The position numbers and the translations under genes were made by a program. From Desulfobacteraceae bacterium (GTDB lineage Bacteria > Desulfobacterota > Desulfobacteria > Desulfobacterales > Desulfosalsimonadaceae), in NCBI GenBank assembly GCA_011390415.1, contig JAABSL010000033.1:1-35715 (forward strand): 35,715 nt of DNA, read 5' to 3'. This document shows, in pieces, positions 1-8,414 of this stretch. Position 1 is the stretch's first letter. Each line of letters opens with the position of its first letter. The notes below the pieces were generated by a model, which made no database searches, was not told where the DNA came from, and was given only the letters and a program-made list of their open reading frames with translations.

Positions 1-476
1 CCGTCAAAGCTGTCGTTAAACTGGCGTTCCTTTAATCCGACATTGAAATTCGACTGCACCACATTCATCGCCATTTGCTTATAGGACTGCTGTCCCCAGG
101 GGATACCGTATATCGCCATGTATCCGGTGAGCAGCACGTTGATCACACTGAACAACACCACCGGCGGCAGCAGGCGGTAAATGCTGATGCCGCTGGCTTT
201 TAGGGCCACGATTTCATTATCACTGGAAAGCCGCAAAAAGGTTAACAACACACTCATCATCACGGACATGGGGATAATATAGGCCAGAAAGTAAGGCATG
301 GAATAAGTCAGCATTAAAAAAAAAGCCATAAAGCTGACCTGATAATTGACAATCACATTGGTAATTTCAAGAATCTGGCGCATCAGAAAAACAAAAATAA
401 AGAACAGCAGATTCAGGGTATAGGGAGGGATCAGTTCTTTAAAAATATAACGGTTTACTGTTGAATTGGGTTTCAT
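1..476 (-). CDS. lptF: LPS export ABC transporter permease LptF (LptF/LptG family), 3' part cut by window edge
   Basis: Not in the ORF track because it runs off the left edge. Reading the minus strand from ATG at 476 gives an open frame starting MKPNSTVNRYIFKEL, with no stop up to base 1 (about 158 residues). It shows the N-terminal half of an LptF/LptG permease: hydrophobic segments around residues 15-35 and 50-75, then the family motif DNEIVALKASGIS and another membrane helix. In the family, LptF and LptG with the ATPase LptB pull LPS from the inner membrane into the LptC-A-D bridge. It is the last visible gene of the lysS-lptF operon, 33 bp after msbA, so LPS flipping and LPS extraction are encoded side by side. 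F rather than G is inferred from the RYIFKEL start and the position; the C-terminal half and any lptG lie outside. Confidence 0.88.
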   Translation of the reverse strand, partial: MKPNSTVNRYIFKELIPPYTLNLLFFIFVFLMRQILEITNVIVNYQVSFMAFFLMLTYSMPYFLAYIIPMSVMMSVLLTFLRLSSDNEIVALKASGISIYRLLPPVVLFSVINVLLTGYMAIYGIPWGQQSYKQMAMNVVQSNFNVGLKERQFNDSFD

Positions 477-509
477 AAACCAAAACTGTGGGGTTTGAAT
501 TATAAAAGA

Positions 510-2297
510 TTATTCCGGATCTGCTGCGGAAAAATCGGCCGGCGCATCATTGCTGTCTGCAAACTGCATTTGATAAAGATTGTAATACTCGCCTTTTTTC
601 TCCAGGAGAGCCGCGTGCCTACCCTCTTCCACAATTTGTCCGCCCACAAGGACAACAATGCGGTCTGCGTAGGAGATTGTGGACAGGCGATGGGCAATTA
701 CAAATGAGGTCCGGCCTTTCATCAGATTTTCAAGGGCTTTCTGGACCAGCCGTTCCGACTCCGTGTCCAAAGATGCCGTGGCTTCGTCCAGGATCAGAAT
801 CGGGGCATTTTTCAACAAGGCCCGGGCAATGCACATGCGCTGTTTTTCACCGCCGGACAGCCGGCTCCCCAGTTCGCCAATGATCGTGTCAAACCCTTTG
901 GGCAGTGTCTGAACAAAATTATAAATATAGGCGGCTTTGGCCGCTTCAACGATTTCCGTTTCCGGGGCATCGGGTTTTCCGTAGGCAATATTTTCCCGGA
1001 TGGACTTGTTGAATAAAATGGGTTCCTGGCTGACAATGGCCACCTCTTTTCGTAAATCTGAGACGGCAATTTCCCGGATATCCGTTCCGTCGATTTTAAC
1101 ACTGCCGCCGGTCACGTCAAAAAACCGGGGAATGAGATTTACCAGCGACGTCTTGCCGCCGCCGCTCGTTCCGACCAGAGCCAGCACTTCACCCGGCCGG
1201 ACGTCCAGATTGATATTTTTCAGCACCGTTTCCTGGCGGTTGTACCCAAAGGATACGTTTTCAAATCGAATCCGATGGGGTCCGGGTTGAATTTTTATAG
1301 GTGATGCCGGGTCGGTGATATCGGATTTGGTTTCTAAAATATCAAATACCCGATCGGATGCGGCAAACCCCTGCTGCAGAACGTTGTTGAGCTTGGTCAG
1401 TTTTTTTATCGGCGGATAGAGCAGCATGACAGCGGTCATGAAAGAGAGAAAGTCACCGGGCGTCTGGGCACCCCGAATAACCGCGAACCCGCCGTACCAG
1501 AGCACCAGTGAGATGCCCACCCCGCCGAACGCTTCCATGACCGGTGAGGTCAGGGCCTTTGCCCGTATGGACTTTATCTCATATCGAAATACCGCATGAT
1601 TTTTTTTGAAAAAAGATTTTTTCTCATATGTCTCCATCCCGAATGCCTTGACGATTTTATTCCCGGCAAAGGTTTCATGCAAAAATGCATTCATGTCCGC
1701 CATGCTTTCCTGACTGCTGGTGGAAAACCGCCGCACCCGCCGGCCAAGCTCCACTACCGGGAAATAAGCCAGGGGCATCACTACAAACGCCATAATCGCC
1801 AGCTTCCAGTCCCGGTAAAAAATCACGCCGGTGAGGCCCATAATGGTAAAACAATCTCTTAACGCACCGGTGACCGCATTGGACACCATGTTTTTAATGA
1901 TCGTCACATCATTGGTAATCCGGGACATCAGGACGCCGGTTTGCTCCTGATGAAAAAAAGAAATCGGCAGATCCGTGATTTTCTCATAAAGCGCATTTCT
2001 GAGCTTTTGAATTATATTTTCACCCACATAATGCATCAGAAACTCCTGGCCGTACATGGCCAGGCCCCTGAAAAAATATAAAACGATCACAACGATGGGG
2101 ATCAATTTGAGCAAAAACACATTTTTACTGATAAAAATATCATCAATCACCGGTTTAACGATAAACGCGGTGGCCGATGTGGTAGCCGCCACCACCACCA
2201 TACAAATCATGGACAAAAACAGTTTGAACCAGCTGCCTTTGATGTATCCGATCAATTGTTTCTGGCGGGGATGAATTTTTAATTTATTAAACTTCAT
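510..2297 (-). CDS. msbA: Lipid A / LPS flippase MsbA, ABC transporter with fused membrane and ATPase domains
   Basis: Half-transporter that flips core-lipid A across the inner membrane, working as a homodimer. The ORF track starts at a TTG (2360), but the ATG at 2297 (MKFNKLKIHPRQKQ) fits the family start better and gives 595 residues, a normal MsbA length. Residues about 15-310 are a six-helix exporter domain. The ATPase follows, with Walker A GTSGGGKTS near 375, signature LSGGEKQRM near 478, Walker B ILILDEA near 500 and the H-loop AHRLST near 534. It lies 89 bp after lpxB and 33 bp before lptF. The shared operon with lpxB and lptF makes MsbA more likely than a generic multidrug exporter. 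The start choice is fairly but not fully certain. Confidence 0.93.
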   Translation of the reverse strand: MKFNKLKIHPRQKQLIGYIKGSWFKLFLSMICMVVVAATTSATAFIVKPVIDDIFISKNVFLLKLIPIVVIVLYFFRGLAMYGQEFLMHYVGENIIQKLRNALYEKITDLPISFFHQEQTGVLMSRITNDVTIIKNMVSNAVTGALRDCFTIMGLTGVIFYRDWKLAIMAFVVMPLAYFPVVELGRRVRRFSTSSQESMADMNAFLHETFAGNKIVKAFGMETYEKKSFFKKNHAVFRYEIKSIRAKALTSPVMEAFGGVGISLVLWYGGFAVIRGAQTPGDFLSFMTAVMLLYPPIKKLTKLNNVLQQGFAASDRVFDILETKSDITDPASPIKIQPGPHRIRFENVSFGYNRQETVLKNINLDVRPGEVLALVGTSGGGKTSLVNLIPRFFDVTGGSVKIDGTDIREIAVSDLRKEVAIVSQEPILFNKSIRENIAYGKPDAPETEIVEAAKAAYIYNFVQTLPKGFDTIIGELGSRLSGGEKQRMCIARALLKNAPILILDEATASLDTESERLVQKALENLMKGRTSFVIAHRLSTISYADRIVVLVGGQIVEEGRHAALLEKKGEYYNLYQMQFADSNDAPADFSAADPE

Positions 2298-2386
2298 AGA
2301 AATAATTATACCTGTGGACGGCCTGCATTTTATGTCGAACCTAAATTGAGGTAGAAACAAACCGGGCTTGGCGGTAAAGGGAGTGG

Positions 2387-3538
2387 TCAGGCATTCGACC
2401 TTAAAATGGATAAGCCGATTTCTGCTGTTTTTTCGGCCGCACCGGGTTCTCCCAGCAAGGATTTAACATGGGCCAGTTTTTCTTTTATATGATGCCATTG
2501 TGAGGGTTTGTCCAGTATGCCGCTTACTGTCTGGGCGATTTTTCGTGGCGAGGCATCGTCCTGGATCAGTTCCGGAACCACCCGTTCGTTGGCGATTATA
2601 TTTACCAGACCGATATGATCCACTTTTACCAGTGCACTGCCCAGCATATAGCTCACCGGGGATATCTTGTACATAATCACCATCGGGACCCCGTACATTG
2701 CCGTTTCCAGCGTCACCGTGCCGGAGGCCGCCAGGATCACCGTGCTTTTTGCGAAGACCTCTTTGATATCTCCGGTCACCAGCTCAATCCGGCAGATATT
2801 TTTATAGGGATCGACATACGTTTCAATCCACTGACGGCTGATGGACGGGGCCACGGAAAGTAAAAACGTGATATTTTCATACTGACCATTCAAAAGACTG
2901 GCCGACGCCAGCATATACGGCAGGTTGCGGCTGATTTCACTGCTTCGGGAACCGGGCAGCAGCCCGATGACCAGATGAGAATCATCTGCCGCATCCGATT
3001 TTTCTTTTTCAATGGGCGCATACGAATCCAGCAGCGGATGACCGACAAACGTGGCCGGTATATTATGCCGGCGATAATAATCCTCTTCAAACGGCAGAAT
3101 GACCGCCATATGATCCACATTTCGCTTGATTTTATGAATGCGGCCGGAACGCCAGGCCCAAATCTGCGGACTGACATAATATAAGACCGAAACCCCCAGT
3201 TTTTTGGCAATGGACGCAATATGAAGATTAAAATCCGGAAAATCGATCAGGATAATCAACCCCGGACGCAATTTGCGTATATTTTCTTTAAGAAGAGAAA
3301 TCCCTTTCAGCACATTGGGAATTTTTGCAAACACCTCGGTAATTCCGACCACTGAAAGATCATGGGCATCCACTAGAATATCGACCCCCGCGGCTTTGAG
3401 CGCGGGTCCGCCGATGCCGGTAAAATGAAGCGACGGGTCCTTTTTTTTCATTGCATGCACCAGGTGCGCCCCGTGGGCATCGCCGGAGGTTTCACCGGCA
3501 ACAATCATCACCTGTTTGTGATCTGATAATATCGGCAT
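2387..3538 (-). CDS. lpxB: Lipid-A-disaccharide synthase LpxB
   Basis: Glycosyltransferase of family GT19 that joins UDP-2,3-diacylglucosamine to lipid X to give the lipid A disaccharide at the inner-membrane face. The 383-residue length is typical. Visible motifs are the N-terminal VAGETSGDAHGAHL, the middle GLLPGSRSSEI near residue 193, and the C-terminal ASGTVTLETAMYGVPMV near 270-290, which forms the UDP-sugar site in the family. The ATG at 3538 lies 8 bp after the stop of the oxidoreductase gene, which suggests coupled expression. Its UDP-sugar substrate would come from lpxA, lpxD and lpxI in the same operon; the deacetylase lpxC is not in the window. Confidence 0.96.
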   Translation of the reverse strand: MPILSDHKQVMIVAGETSGDAHGAHLVHAMKKKDPSLHFTGIGGPALKAAGVDILVDAHDLSVVGITEVFAKIPNVLKGISLLKENIRKLRPGLIILIDFPDFNLHIASIAKKLGVSVLYYVSPQIWAWRSGRIHKIKRNVDHMAVILPFEEDYYRRHNIPATFVGHPLLDSYAPIEKEKSDAADDSHLVIGLLPGSRSSEISRNLPYMLASASLLNGQYENITFLLSVAPSISRQWIETYVDPYKNICRIELVTGDIKEVFAKSTVILAASGTVTLETAMYGVPMVIMYKISPVSYMLGSALVKVDHIGLVNIIANERVVPELIQDDASPRKIAQTVSGILDKPSQWHHIKEKLAHVKSLLGEPGAAEKTAEIGLSILRSNA

Positions 3539-3546
3539 GGCTTCAC

Positions 3547-4500
3547 CTAAGCATACACTTTGCTTGACTCCCGGATCTGCCGGGTAATATCCAACGCGAT
3601 TTTCAAGGCATCCCGGCCCATCTGCCCGGAAACTTCCGGCGCCTTGCGATTTTCCACCGCATGAATAAATGACCGGATTTCATCTTCTAAGGCATCGCCG
3701 TCGGTAAAACATTTTTCCTCCAGATGCATGCCGGGAATGGGACAGTTATTATCTTCGTTTCCCGGACGGACATGAATGATGGACCGATTGGCAAAATCAA
3801 GGGAAATATATCCGTTTTTCTGAAACAGCCGGATTTTTCGTTCATTTTTATTTGAAATCCGGCTGGCGGTAACATTGGCCACGGCGCCGTTTTCAAATTC
3901 AATGTGGGCATTGGCAATGTCAAGGTTGTCGGAAACCACGGACGCGCCCATGGCATGGCTGTACTTGATGGGCGATCGGACAAAATTGAGAATGATATCA
4001 ATATCATGAATCATCAGATCGAGCACCACGCTCACATCGGTGCCGCGTTCCTTGTATATTCCCAGACGGTTGGATTCAATAAAAATCGGGTGGTCCACAA
4101 TGTGCTGGACAGCGGCCACCGCCGGATTAAAACGCTCCAGCTGGCCCACCTGAAAAACCAGTTTTTTGCTGTCCGCAATCGCAATCAGTTCATCGGCTTC
4201 TTCAACGGTGGTGGTAATCGGCTTTTCCATCAGGACATCAATACCCTGTTCCAGAAATGTTTTCCCGATCTCAAAATGCAATGGCGTGGGCACCGCAATA
4301 CTAACGGCATCCACCTGGCCGAACAGGTCTGTATAATCGGTCAATGCCCGGGCACCGACATTACCGGCAATGGCTTCAGCCTGTTCTTTATTGCTGTCCA
4401 CCACGGCAACAAGTTCAATATTTTCCATTTTGGCATACTTTTCCGCATGGAATTTTCCCAGATAGCCAACGCCGATCACTGCGGCCCGAACTTTTTTCAT
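3547..4500 (-). CDS. Gfo/Idh/MocA family NAD(P)-dependent oxidoreductase in the lipid A operon (candidate GnnA)
   Basis: Sugar dehydrogenase-like protein of 317 residues. The N-terminal Rossmann motif is AVIGVGYLGKFHAEKY, and the family motif EKPITTT follows near residue 90, with the alpha/beta substrate domain after it (DLMIHDIDIIL contains the conserved Asp/His region). Its position between lpxI and lpxB suggests work on a lipid A precursor. The best-known family member in such a setting is GnnA, which oxidises the 3-OH of UDP-GlcNAc so that the aminotransferase GnnB can make UDP-GlcNAc3N. I see the fold and the location directly; the GnnA role is inference. No GnnB-like aminotransferase gene is present in this window, so the protein may instead oxidise another UDP-sugar. 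Confidence 0.85.
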   Translation of the reverse strand: MKKVRAAVIGVGYLGKFHAEKYAKMENIELVAVVDSNKEQAEAIAGNVGARALTDYTDLFGQVDAVSIAVPTPLHFEIGKTFLEQGIDVLMEKPITTTVEEADELIAIADSKKLVFQVGQLERFNPAVAAVQHIVDHPIFIESNRLGIYKERGTDVSVVLDLMIHDIDIILNFVRSPIKYSHAMGASVVSDNLDIANAHIEFENGAVANVTASRISNKNERKIRLFQKNGYISLDFANRSIIHVRPGNEDNNCPIPGMHLEEKCFTDGDALEDEIRSFIHAVENRKAPEVSGQMGRDALKIALDITRQIRESSKVYA

Positions 4501-4568
4501 CAGATATATTCCCTCTAAAGCAATATGGTTATTCTGCTAAAAACCGCCCCGTCCCCCAAAAAAATAGA

Positions 4569-5396
4569 TCATGGGGATGACGGCGATTTTTCAATTGCCA
4601 TAATCGTAATCTTCCATTCATCGGCCAGACGAATCATCTCTTCTTTGTCGAAAACCAGGGAGCGGCCGGCTTCAATCACCAGCACCGTCGCTCCGGCGTC
4701 ATGCATGGATCGGATCGTCTGGGCCCCCACCGCCGGCACATCAAACCGGAAATCCTGGATGGGTTTGCACACTTTGACAACGACCGCATTGCCGCTGCAA
4801 AGACTCCCGCCCCGGCAAATGGTATTGTCCGTTCCGTCAATGGCTTCCACCGCCATGACACTGCCGTTACAAACCACCACGCACTGGCCGATATCAAGGC
4901 GGCCGATTTCTTTGGCCATTTTCCATCCCAGCTCGATATCCGCCCATTCCGATTTTGCGGGTTTTCGCCGGGTCCAGCACCCCGCGTCCGCAAGCAGCTC
5001 CGGCAAAAGGAAAGTCGACGGCCGGATCATCAGTCCTTCGTCTTCCAGTACCTTAGCAAAAGCCCTTAAAATTCTGTCATCATGGGTGCTGTGACGCATA
5101 TTGGCAATCAGGGAAATGGCTTTCATGTCCGGCCGGATATCAAGAATCGCCCCGGGTTTTTTAATCGCCCCGATCATGACCGCTTCTTCAACCCGGTTTT
5201 TCTTAAAAAACCGGATCAGCCGTTTAAGCTGACCGATATGGATGATTTCAAGGGCTTCGACATAGTCTGCCAATACCGGGTCGGTCTCATTATGATAACC
5301 CACCGCAAAAACGTCAAATCCCCTGTCAGCGGCTTTTTTTGAGAAAAGCAGTGGAAAAGAGCCGCTTCCGGCAATTAAGCCTATTCGCTTATTCAT
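4569..5396 (-). CDS. lpxI: UDP-2,3-diacylglucosamine pyrophosphatase LpxI (DUF1009)
   Basis: Hydrolyses UDP-2,3-diacylglucosamine to lipid X and UMP, the step done by LpxH in E. coli. The N-terminus MNKRIGLIAGSGSFPLLF and the C-terminal stretch with VGAQTIRSMHDAGATVLVIEAGRSL are characteristic of the LpxI family; 275 residues is the usual length. It sits between lpxA (26 bp gap) and the oxidoreductase gene (68 bp gap). No Shine-Dalgarno sequence is obvious before the ATG at 5396. LpxI is the form used by alphaproteobacteria and many Desulfobacterota, which helps place the organism. No LpxH-type gene belongs to this operon; the metallophosphoesterase at 32012-32650 lies far away and resembles the YfcE type instead. 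Confidence 0.93.
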   Translation of the reverse strand: MNKRIGLIAGSGSFPLLFSKKAADRGFDVFAVGYHNETDPVLADYVEALEIIHIGQLKRLIRFFKKNRVEEAVMIGAIKKPGAILDIRPDMKAISLIANMRHSTHDDRILRAFAKVLEDEGLMIRPSTFLLPELLADAGCWTRRKPAKSEWADIELGWKMAKEIGRLDIGQCVVVCNGSVMAVEAIDGTDNTICRGGSLCSGNAVVVKVCKPIQDFRFDVPAVGAQTIRSMHDAGATVLVIEAGRSLVFDKEEMIRLADEWKITIMAIEKSPSSP

Positions 5397-5422
5397 TTGT
5401 GCAATCTGTCATTAAATGAACA

Positions 5423-6193
5423 TTACCGGGTAATGCCCCGTTCCGTGGTTTTGATAAAATTCACCAGCGCAAGGACTTCCGGAATATTTTCAACTTCCGC
5501 CAGCACCCGTTCCACCGCTTCATTGACTGTCAGGCCGATACGAAAAATCGTCCGATAGGCTTTTTTCAGCTGGGATAAAGTATTGCTGGAAAATCCATGC
5601 CGCTGCAACCCGACTTTATTCAATCCGTGCAGGGTCGCCCGGTCCCCGGCCGCCATCACAAACGGCGGGATGTCTTTTACAACTGCAGATTTTCCGCCGA
5701 TATAGGCATACTCGCCGATCCGGACAAACTGGTGAATCGCCACCAGACCGCCGATAATTACATAGTCGCCGATGGTAATATGGCCGGCAAGGGTGGCATT
5801 ATTGGCCATAATAACGCCTTTGCCGGTCTTGCAGTCATGGGCCACATGCGTGTACGCCATCAAAAAGTTATCTTCCCCCACCTCGGTCACGCCGCCGCCG
5901 AATTCGGTTCCGCGATTCAAGGTGGCAAATTCCCGGATCACCGTGTTGCGGCCGATCTTCAGGTAGGTTTTTTCCCCTTTGAATTTGACTGCCTGGGGAG
6001 CAGCCCCGATGGACGCGTATTGGAAAATCTGACAGTTGGGCGCAATCTCAACATAGGGGTCAATGGTGACATGGGGTCCGATAAAGGTCCCGGCACCGAT
6101 GGAGACATTCGCGTTAACAATCGAAAACGCGCCGATGTCAACATTGGAATCAATCTCTGCACCGGGATCAATTATTGCAGTTGGGTGAATCAT
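5423..6193 (-). CDS. lpxA: Acyl-ACP--UDP-N-acetylglucosamine O-acyltransferase LpxA
   Basis: First enzyme of lipid A synthesis; it moves a 3-hydroxyacyl chain from ACP to position 3 of UDP-GlcNAc. Starts MIHPTAIIDPGAEID and shows left-handed beta-helix hexapeptide repeats over about residues 1-190, then the helical C-terminal domain. The segment THVAHDCKTG holds the catalytic His known from E. coli (His125). It has 256 residues against 262 in E. coli. The ATG lies 4 bp after the fabZ stop, so the two are probably translated together, and the cytosolic trimer shares the 3-hydroxyacyl-ACP pool with FabZ. If the neighbouring oxidoreductase is a true GnnA, this LpxA would be expected to accept an amino sugar; that cannot be judged from sequence by eye. 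Confidence 0.97.
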   Translation of the reverse strand: MIHPTAIIDPGAEIDSNVDIGAFSIVNANVSIGAGTFIGPHVTIDPYVEIAPNCQIFQYASIGAAPQAVKFKGEKTYLKIGRNTVIREFATLNRGTEFGGGVTEVGEDNFLMAYTHVAHDCKTGKGVIMANNATLAGHITIGDYVIIGGLVAIHQFVRIGEYAYIGGKSAVVKDIPPFVMAAGDRATLHGLNKVGLQRHGFSSNTLSQLKKAYRTIFRIGLTVNEAVERVLAEVENIPEVLALVNFIKTTERGITR

Positions 6194-6197
6194 TTTC

Positions 6198-6683
6198 TTA
6201 TCCTTCTCCTTCGATCTCTTGTTCTTCTCTTCCGGTCATTTCCTCTTCTTTTCCGGTCAGGGCCAGCAATTTTGCTTCTGCAACGCGATTGCTATCCACA
6301 TAAGCTTTGGCGTTCATTTTTACAACGTTGGATCGCCGCCGGGTGATTTCCACTTCAAAAATCAGCTGATCTCCGGGAATCACGGGAATCCGGAAACGGG
6401 CCTGATCCACCCCTGAAAAACAGACCTGAGAACGCATTTGAGGAGACATTCCTTCCGCCAGAAGCAGTCCCCCTGTCTGAACCATCCCCTCCACAATTAA
6501 AACACCGGGCATGATCGGTTTATCGGGAAAATGCCCCAGAAAAAAAGGCTCGTTCACGGACACATTTTTTAATGCCCGGATTTTCACCCCCGGTTCCAGA
6601 TCCAGTACCCGGTCGACGAGGATGAGCGGATACCGGTGCGGCAACAGGTCTAAAATTCGTTTTATATCATAACCTTTATTCAT
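6198..6683 (-). CDS. fabZ: 3-hydroxyacyl-ACP dehydratase FabZ
   Basis: Hot-dog-fold dehydratase of type II fatty acid synthesis. It competes with LpxA and LpxD for 3-hydroxyacyl-ACP, which explains its fixed place among the lpx genes. The start MNKGYDIKRILDLLPHRYPLI, the active-site His in FLGHFPDKPIMPG and the Glu in LIVEGMVQTGG are all present. At 161 residues it is a little longer than most family members. The extra part is a charged tail rich in Glu (TGKEEEMTGREEQEIEGEG), which looks disordered and is probably not catalytic. It lies 44 bp after lpxD and 4 bp before lpxA. Confidence 0.96.
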   Translation of the reverse strand: MNKGYDIKRILDLLPHRYPLILVDRVLDLEPGVKIRALKNVSVNEPFFLGHFPDKPIMPGVLIVEGMVQTGGLLLAEGMSPQMRSQVCFSGVDQARFRIPVIPGDQLIFEVEITRRRSNVVKMNAKAYVDSNRVAEAKLLALTGKEEEMTGREEQEIEGEG

Positions 6684-6727
6684 TTTCGGTCCTCAATATA
6701 GTAATAAATGAAATGGTTCTGATAATA

Positions 6728-7777
6728 TTATGGTTTTAAAAGAGTATCCAGGCGCTTTTCCAGATCGGCAATTTTTCGTTTTAATTCCGGCAGGCGGGGG
6801 ATCACCTGACTGACCCGCAACCATAACTTATGGGACATTTCAGGCGTGCCGGAAACCACCTTCCCGCTGGGAACGGACCGGGTAACACCGGCCTGGGGTC
6901 CGACCGTCGTATAATCTCCGATGGAAATATGCCCCGCGATACCCGCCTGGCCCGCCAGGATAACACTTTTTCCGATTTGGGCACTGCCGGCAATTCCCAC
7001 CTGGGCAACAATCAGCGTATTTTCGCCCACCACCACATTGTGGGCAATCTGCACATGATTATCCGTTTTCACCCCTTTTTTAATCCATGTTCTGCCGAAA
7101 GTGGCCCGGTCGATGGTGTTACAGGCACCGATCTCCACATCATCATCAATCTGAACAATCCCCAGCTGCGGAATTTTATAATGGATCTCGCCGTCCGGGA
7201 CAAATCCGAATCCGTCACTTCCGATCACCGTTCCGGAGTGGATAATCACGCGGCTGCCGATAACGCATCGCGCAAGAACCGAAACATTCGGATAGATTAT
7301 CACATCATCGCCGATGGTGACCCCGCACCCGATGACCGCTTGCGGATGAATGGTCACCCGGCTGCCGATGGTCACGTTGTCTTCAATCACTGAAAAGGGA
7401 CCGATGCTGACATCAGTGCCTAAAGCGACATTCTCTCCCACCGATGCCTTTGGACTGATGTTTCCGGAAGGGGGCGGCGCAGGAAAATACAGATTCATAA
7501 TCTTTGCAAATGCCAGGCGCGGATTCTCAGACCGGATCAGATTGGCCGGCACGGCATGTCCAAGACCCGTTTCAACCGCCGGGTCAAAATTTTTCGGAAC
7601 AAGGACGGCGCCGGCGCCGGTTTGGCTGATCCGCTTTAAAATCTTTGGTGAATCCGCAAAGGTTATATCTTCCTGGCCGGCGTCATCAAACGGGGCGATG
7701 CCTTTTATGATCGTATCCGGATCCCCATGGATCTCACCGCCGATCGTTTCAGCCAGTTGTGCTAAAGATATTTCCAT
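6728..7777 (-). CDS. lpxD: UDP-3-O-(3-hydroxyacyl)glucosamine N-acyltransferase LpxD
   Basis: Adds the second, amide-linked 3-hydroxyacyl chain in lipid A synthesis. The ORF track begins at 7816, but the ATG at 7777 (MEISLAQLAETIGG) has a clear AAGGAA six bases upstream and fits the family start, giving 349 residues. The N-terminal uridine-binding domain (about 1-100) is followed by a long hexapeptide beta-helix. QIAHNVVVGENT carries the catalytic His (His239 in E. coli). The C-terminal helix RLPELKRKIADLEKRLDTL is the ACP-binding helical tail. It lies 65 bp after skp/ompH, the usual order skp-lpxD-fabZ-lpxA. Confidence 0.96.
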   Translation of the reverse strand: MEISLAQLAETIGGEIHGDPDTIIKGIAPFDDAGQEDITFADSPKILKRISQTGAGAVLVPKNFDPAVETGLGHAVPANLIRSENPRLAFAKIMNLYFPAPPPSGNISPKASVGENVALGTDVSIGPFSVIEDNVTIGSRVTIHPQAVIGCGVTIGDDVIIYPNVSVLARCVIGSRVIIHSGTVIGSDGFGFVPDGEIHYKIPQLGIVQIDDDVEIGACNTIDRATFGRTWIKKGVKTDNHVQIAHNVVVGENTLIVAQVGIAGSAQIGKSVILAGQAGIAGHISIGDYTTVGPQAGVTRSVPSGKVVSGTPEMSHKLWLRVSQVIPRLPELKRKIADLEKRLDTLLKP

Positions 7778-7842
7778 GCCCGGTTCCTTGCAAATATTGA
7801 CGATAGAATGATACAAATCCCTGAATTTAAATGTTGATCAAA

Positions 7843-8361
7843 TTATTTCGTTGCATTGTATTTTTCAATCAACGCATCCGTGATATCAATGGTCGTTGGA
7901 TAATAAATGGCGGCACTTTTTTCAAGAATCAGCAGATACCCTTCCTTTTTACCCATTCCTTCGGCCAGTTCAAAGATCTCATTTTTTAATTTTTCAACTT
8001 CAGCAGCCTCAATTTCTCTGAATTCCATTTGAAATTTTTTCTGCATGGATTGAAAATCATATTTTTTAATTTCAAGTTCCCGTTGTTTTTCTTCGCGTTT
8101 TTCCTTGCTCATGACCATGGATTCGCGGCTCATTTGTTCGGTCAGGTTTTCAATTTCCTGTCCCAGCTCAATCAGGCTTGCCTCCATCTGTCGGCCTTTT
8201 TTCTGTATTTCCGTCTGAACGGCTTTACCGGCCTCAGACTCCAGCAGCACCCGCTGGAAGTCAACAATACCGATTTTGGCCACATCCGCCGCATGTGCCG
8301 GCACAACACTCAATATCATCCATACCATGGCTGCGATTAAACCGAATTTTTCCAGTCTCAT
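7843..8361 (-). CDS. skp: Periplasmic chaperone Skp/OmpH family
   Basis: Holds unfolded outer-membrane proteins in the periplasm before they reach BamA. An N-terminal signal peptide ends near VVPAHA. The mature part starts DVAKIGIVDFQRVLLES, the typical OmpH opening, and then forms a long charged alpha-helical coiled coil (about residues 45-140) rich in Lys, Glu and Gln, matching the tentacles of the Skp trimer. The 172-residue length is normal. It sits between bamA (53 bp gap) and lpxD, the standard order. The ATG at 8361 begins a clear signal peptide, so the start is well supported. Confidence 0.93.
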   Translation of the reverse strand: MRLEKFGLIAAMVWMILSVVPAHAADVAKIGIVDFQRVLLESEAGKAVQTEIQKKGRQMEASLIELGQEIENLTEQMSRESMVMSKEKREEKQRELEIKKYDFQSMQKKFQMEFREIEAAEVEKLKNEIFELAEGMGKKEGYLLILEKSAAIYYPTTIDITDALIEKYNATK

Positions 8362-8414
8362 TTACTAACCCCCTTATTTTTGCGAACAGTAAAAATATTT
8401 ACATCAACATTTTG

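Noticed and set aside
3904-4518. 204-aa plus-strand ORF
   Set aside because: Antisense to the Gfo/Idh oxidoreductase, with no domain or ribosome site of its own.
5597-6346. 249-aa plus-strand ORF across lpxA and fabZ
   Set aside because: Antisense shadow of the lpxA hexapeptide repeats; the apparent repeats in it come from the real gene.
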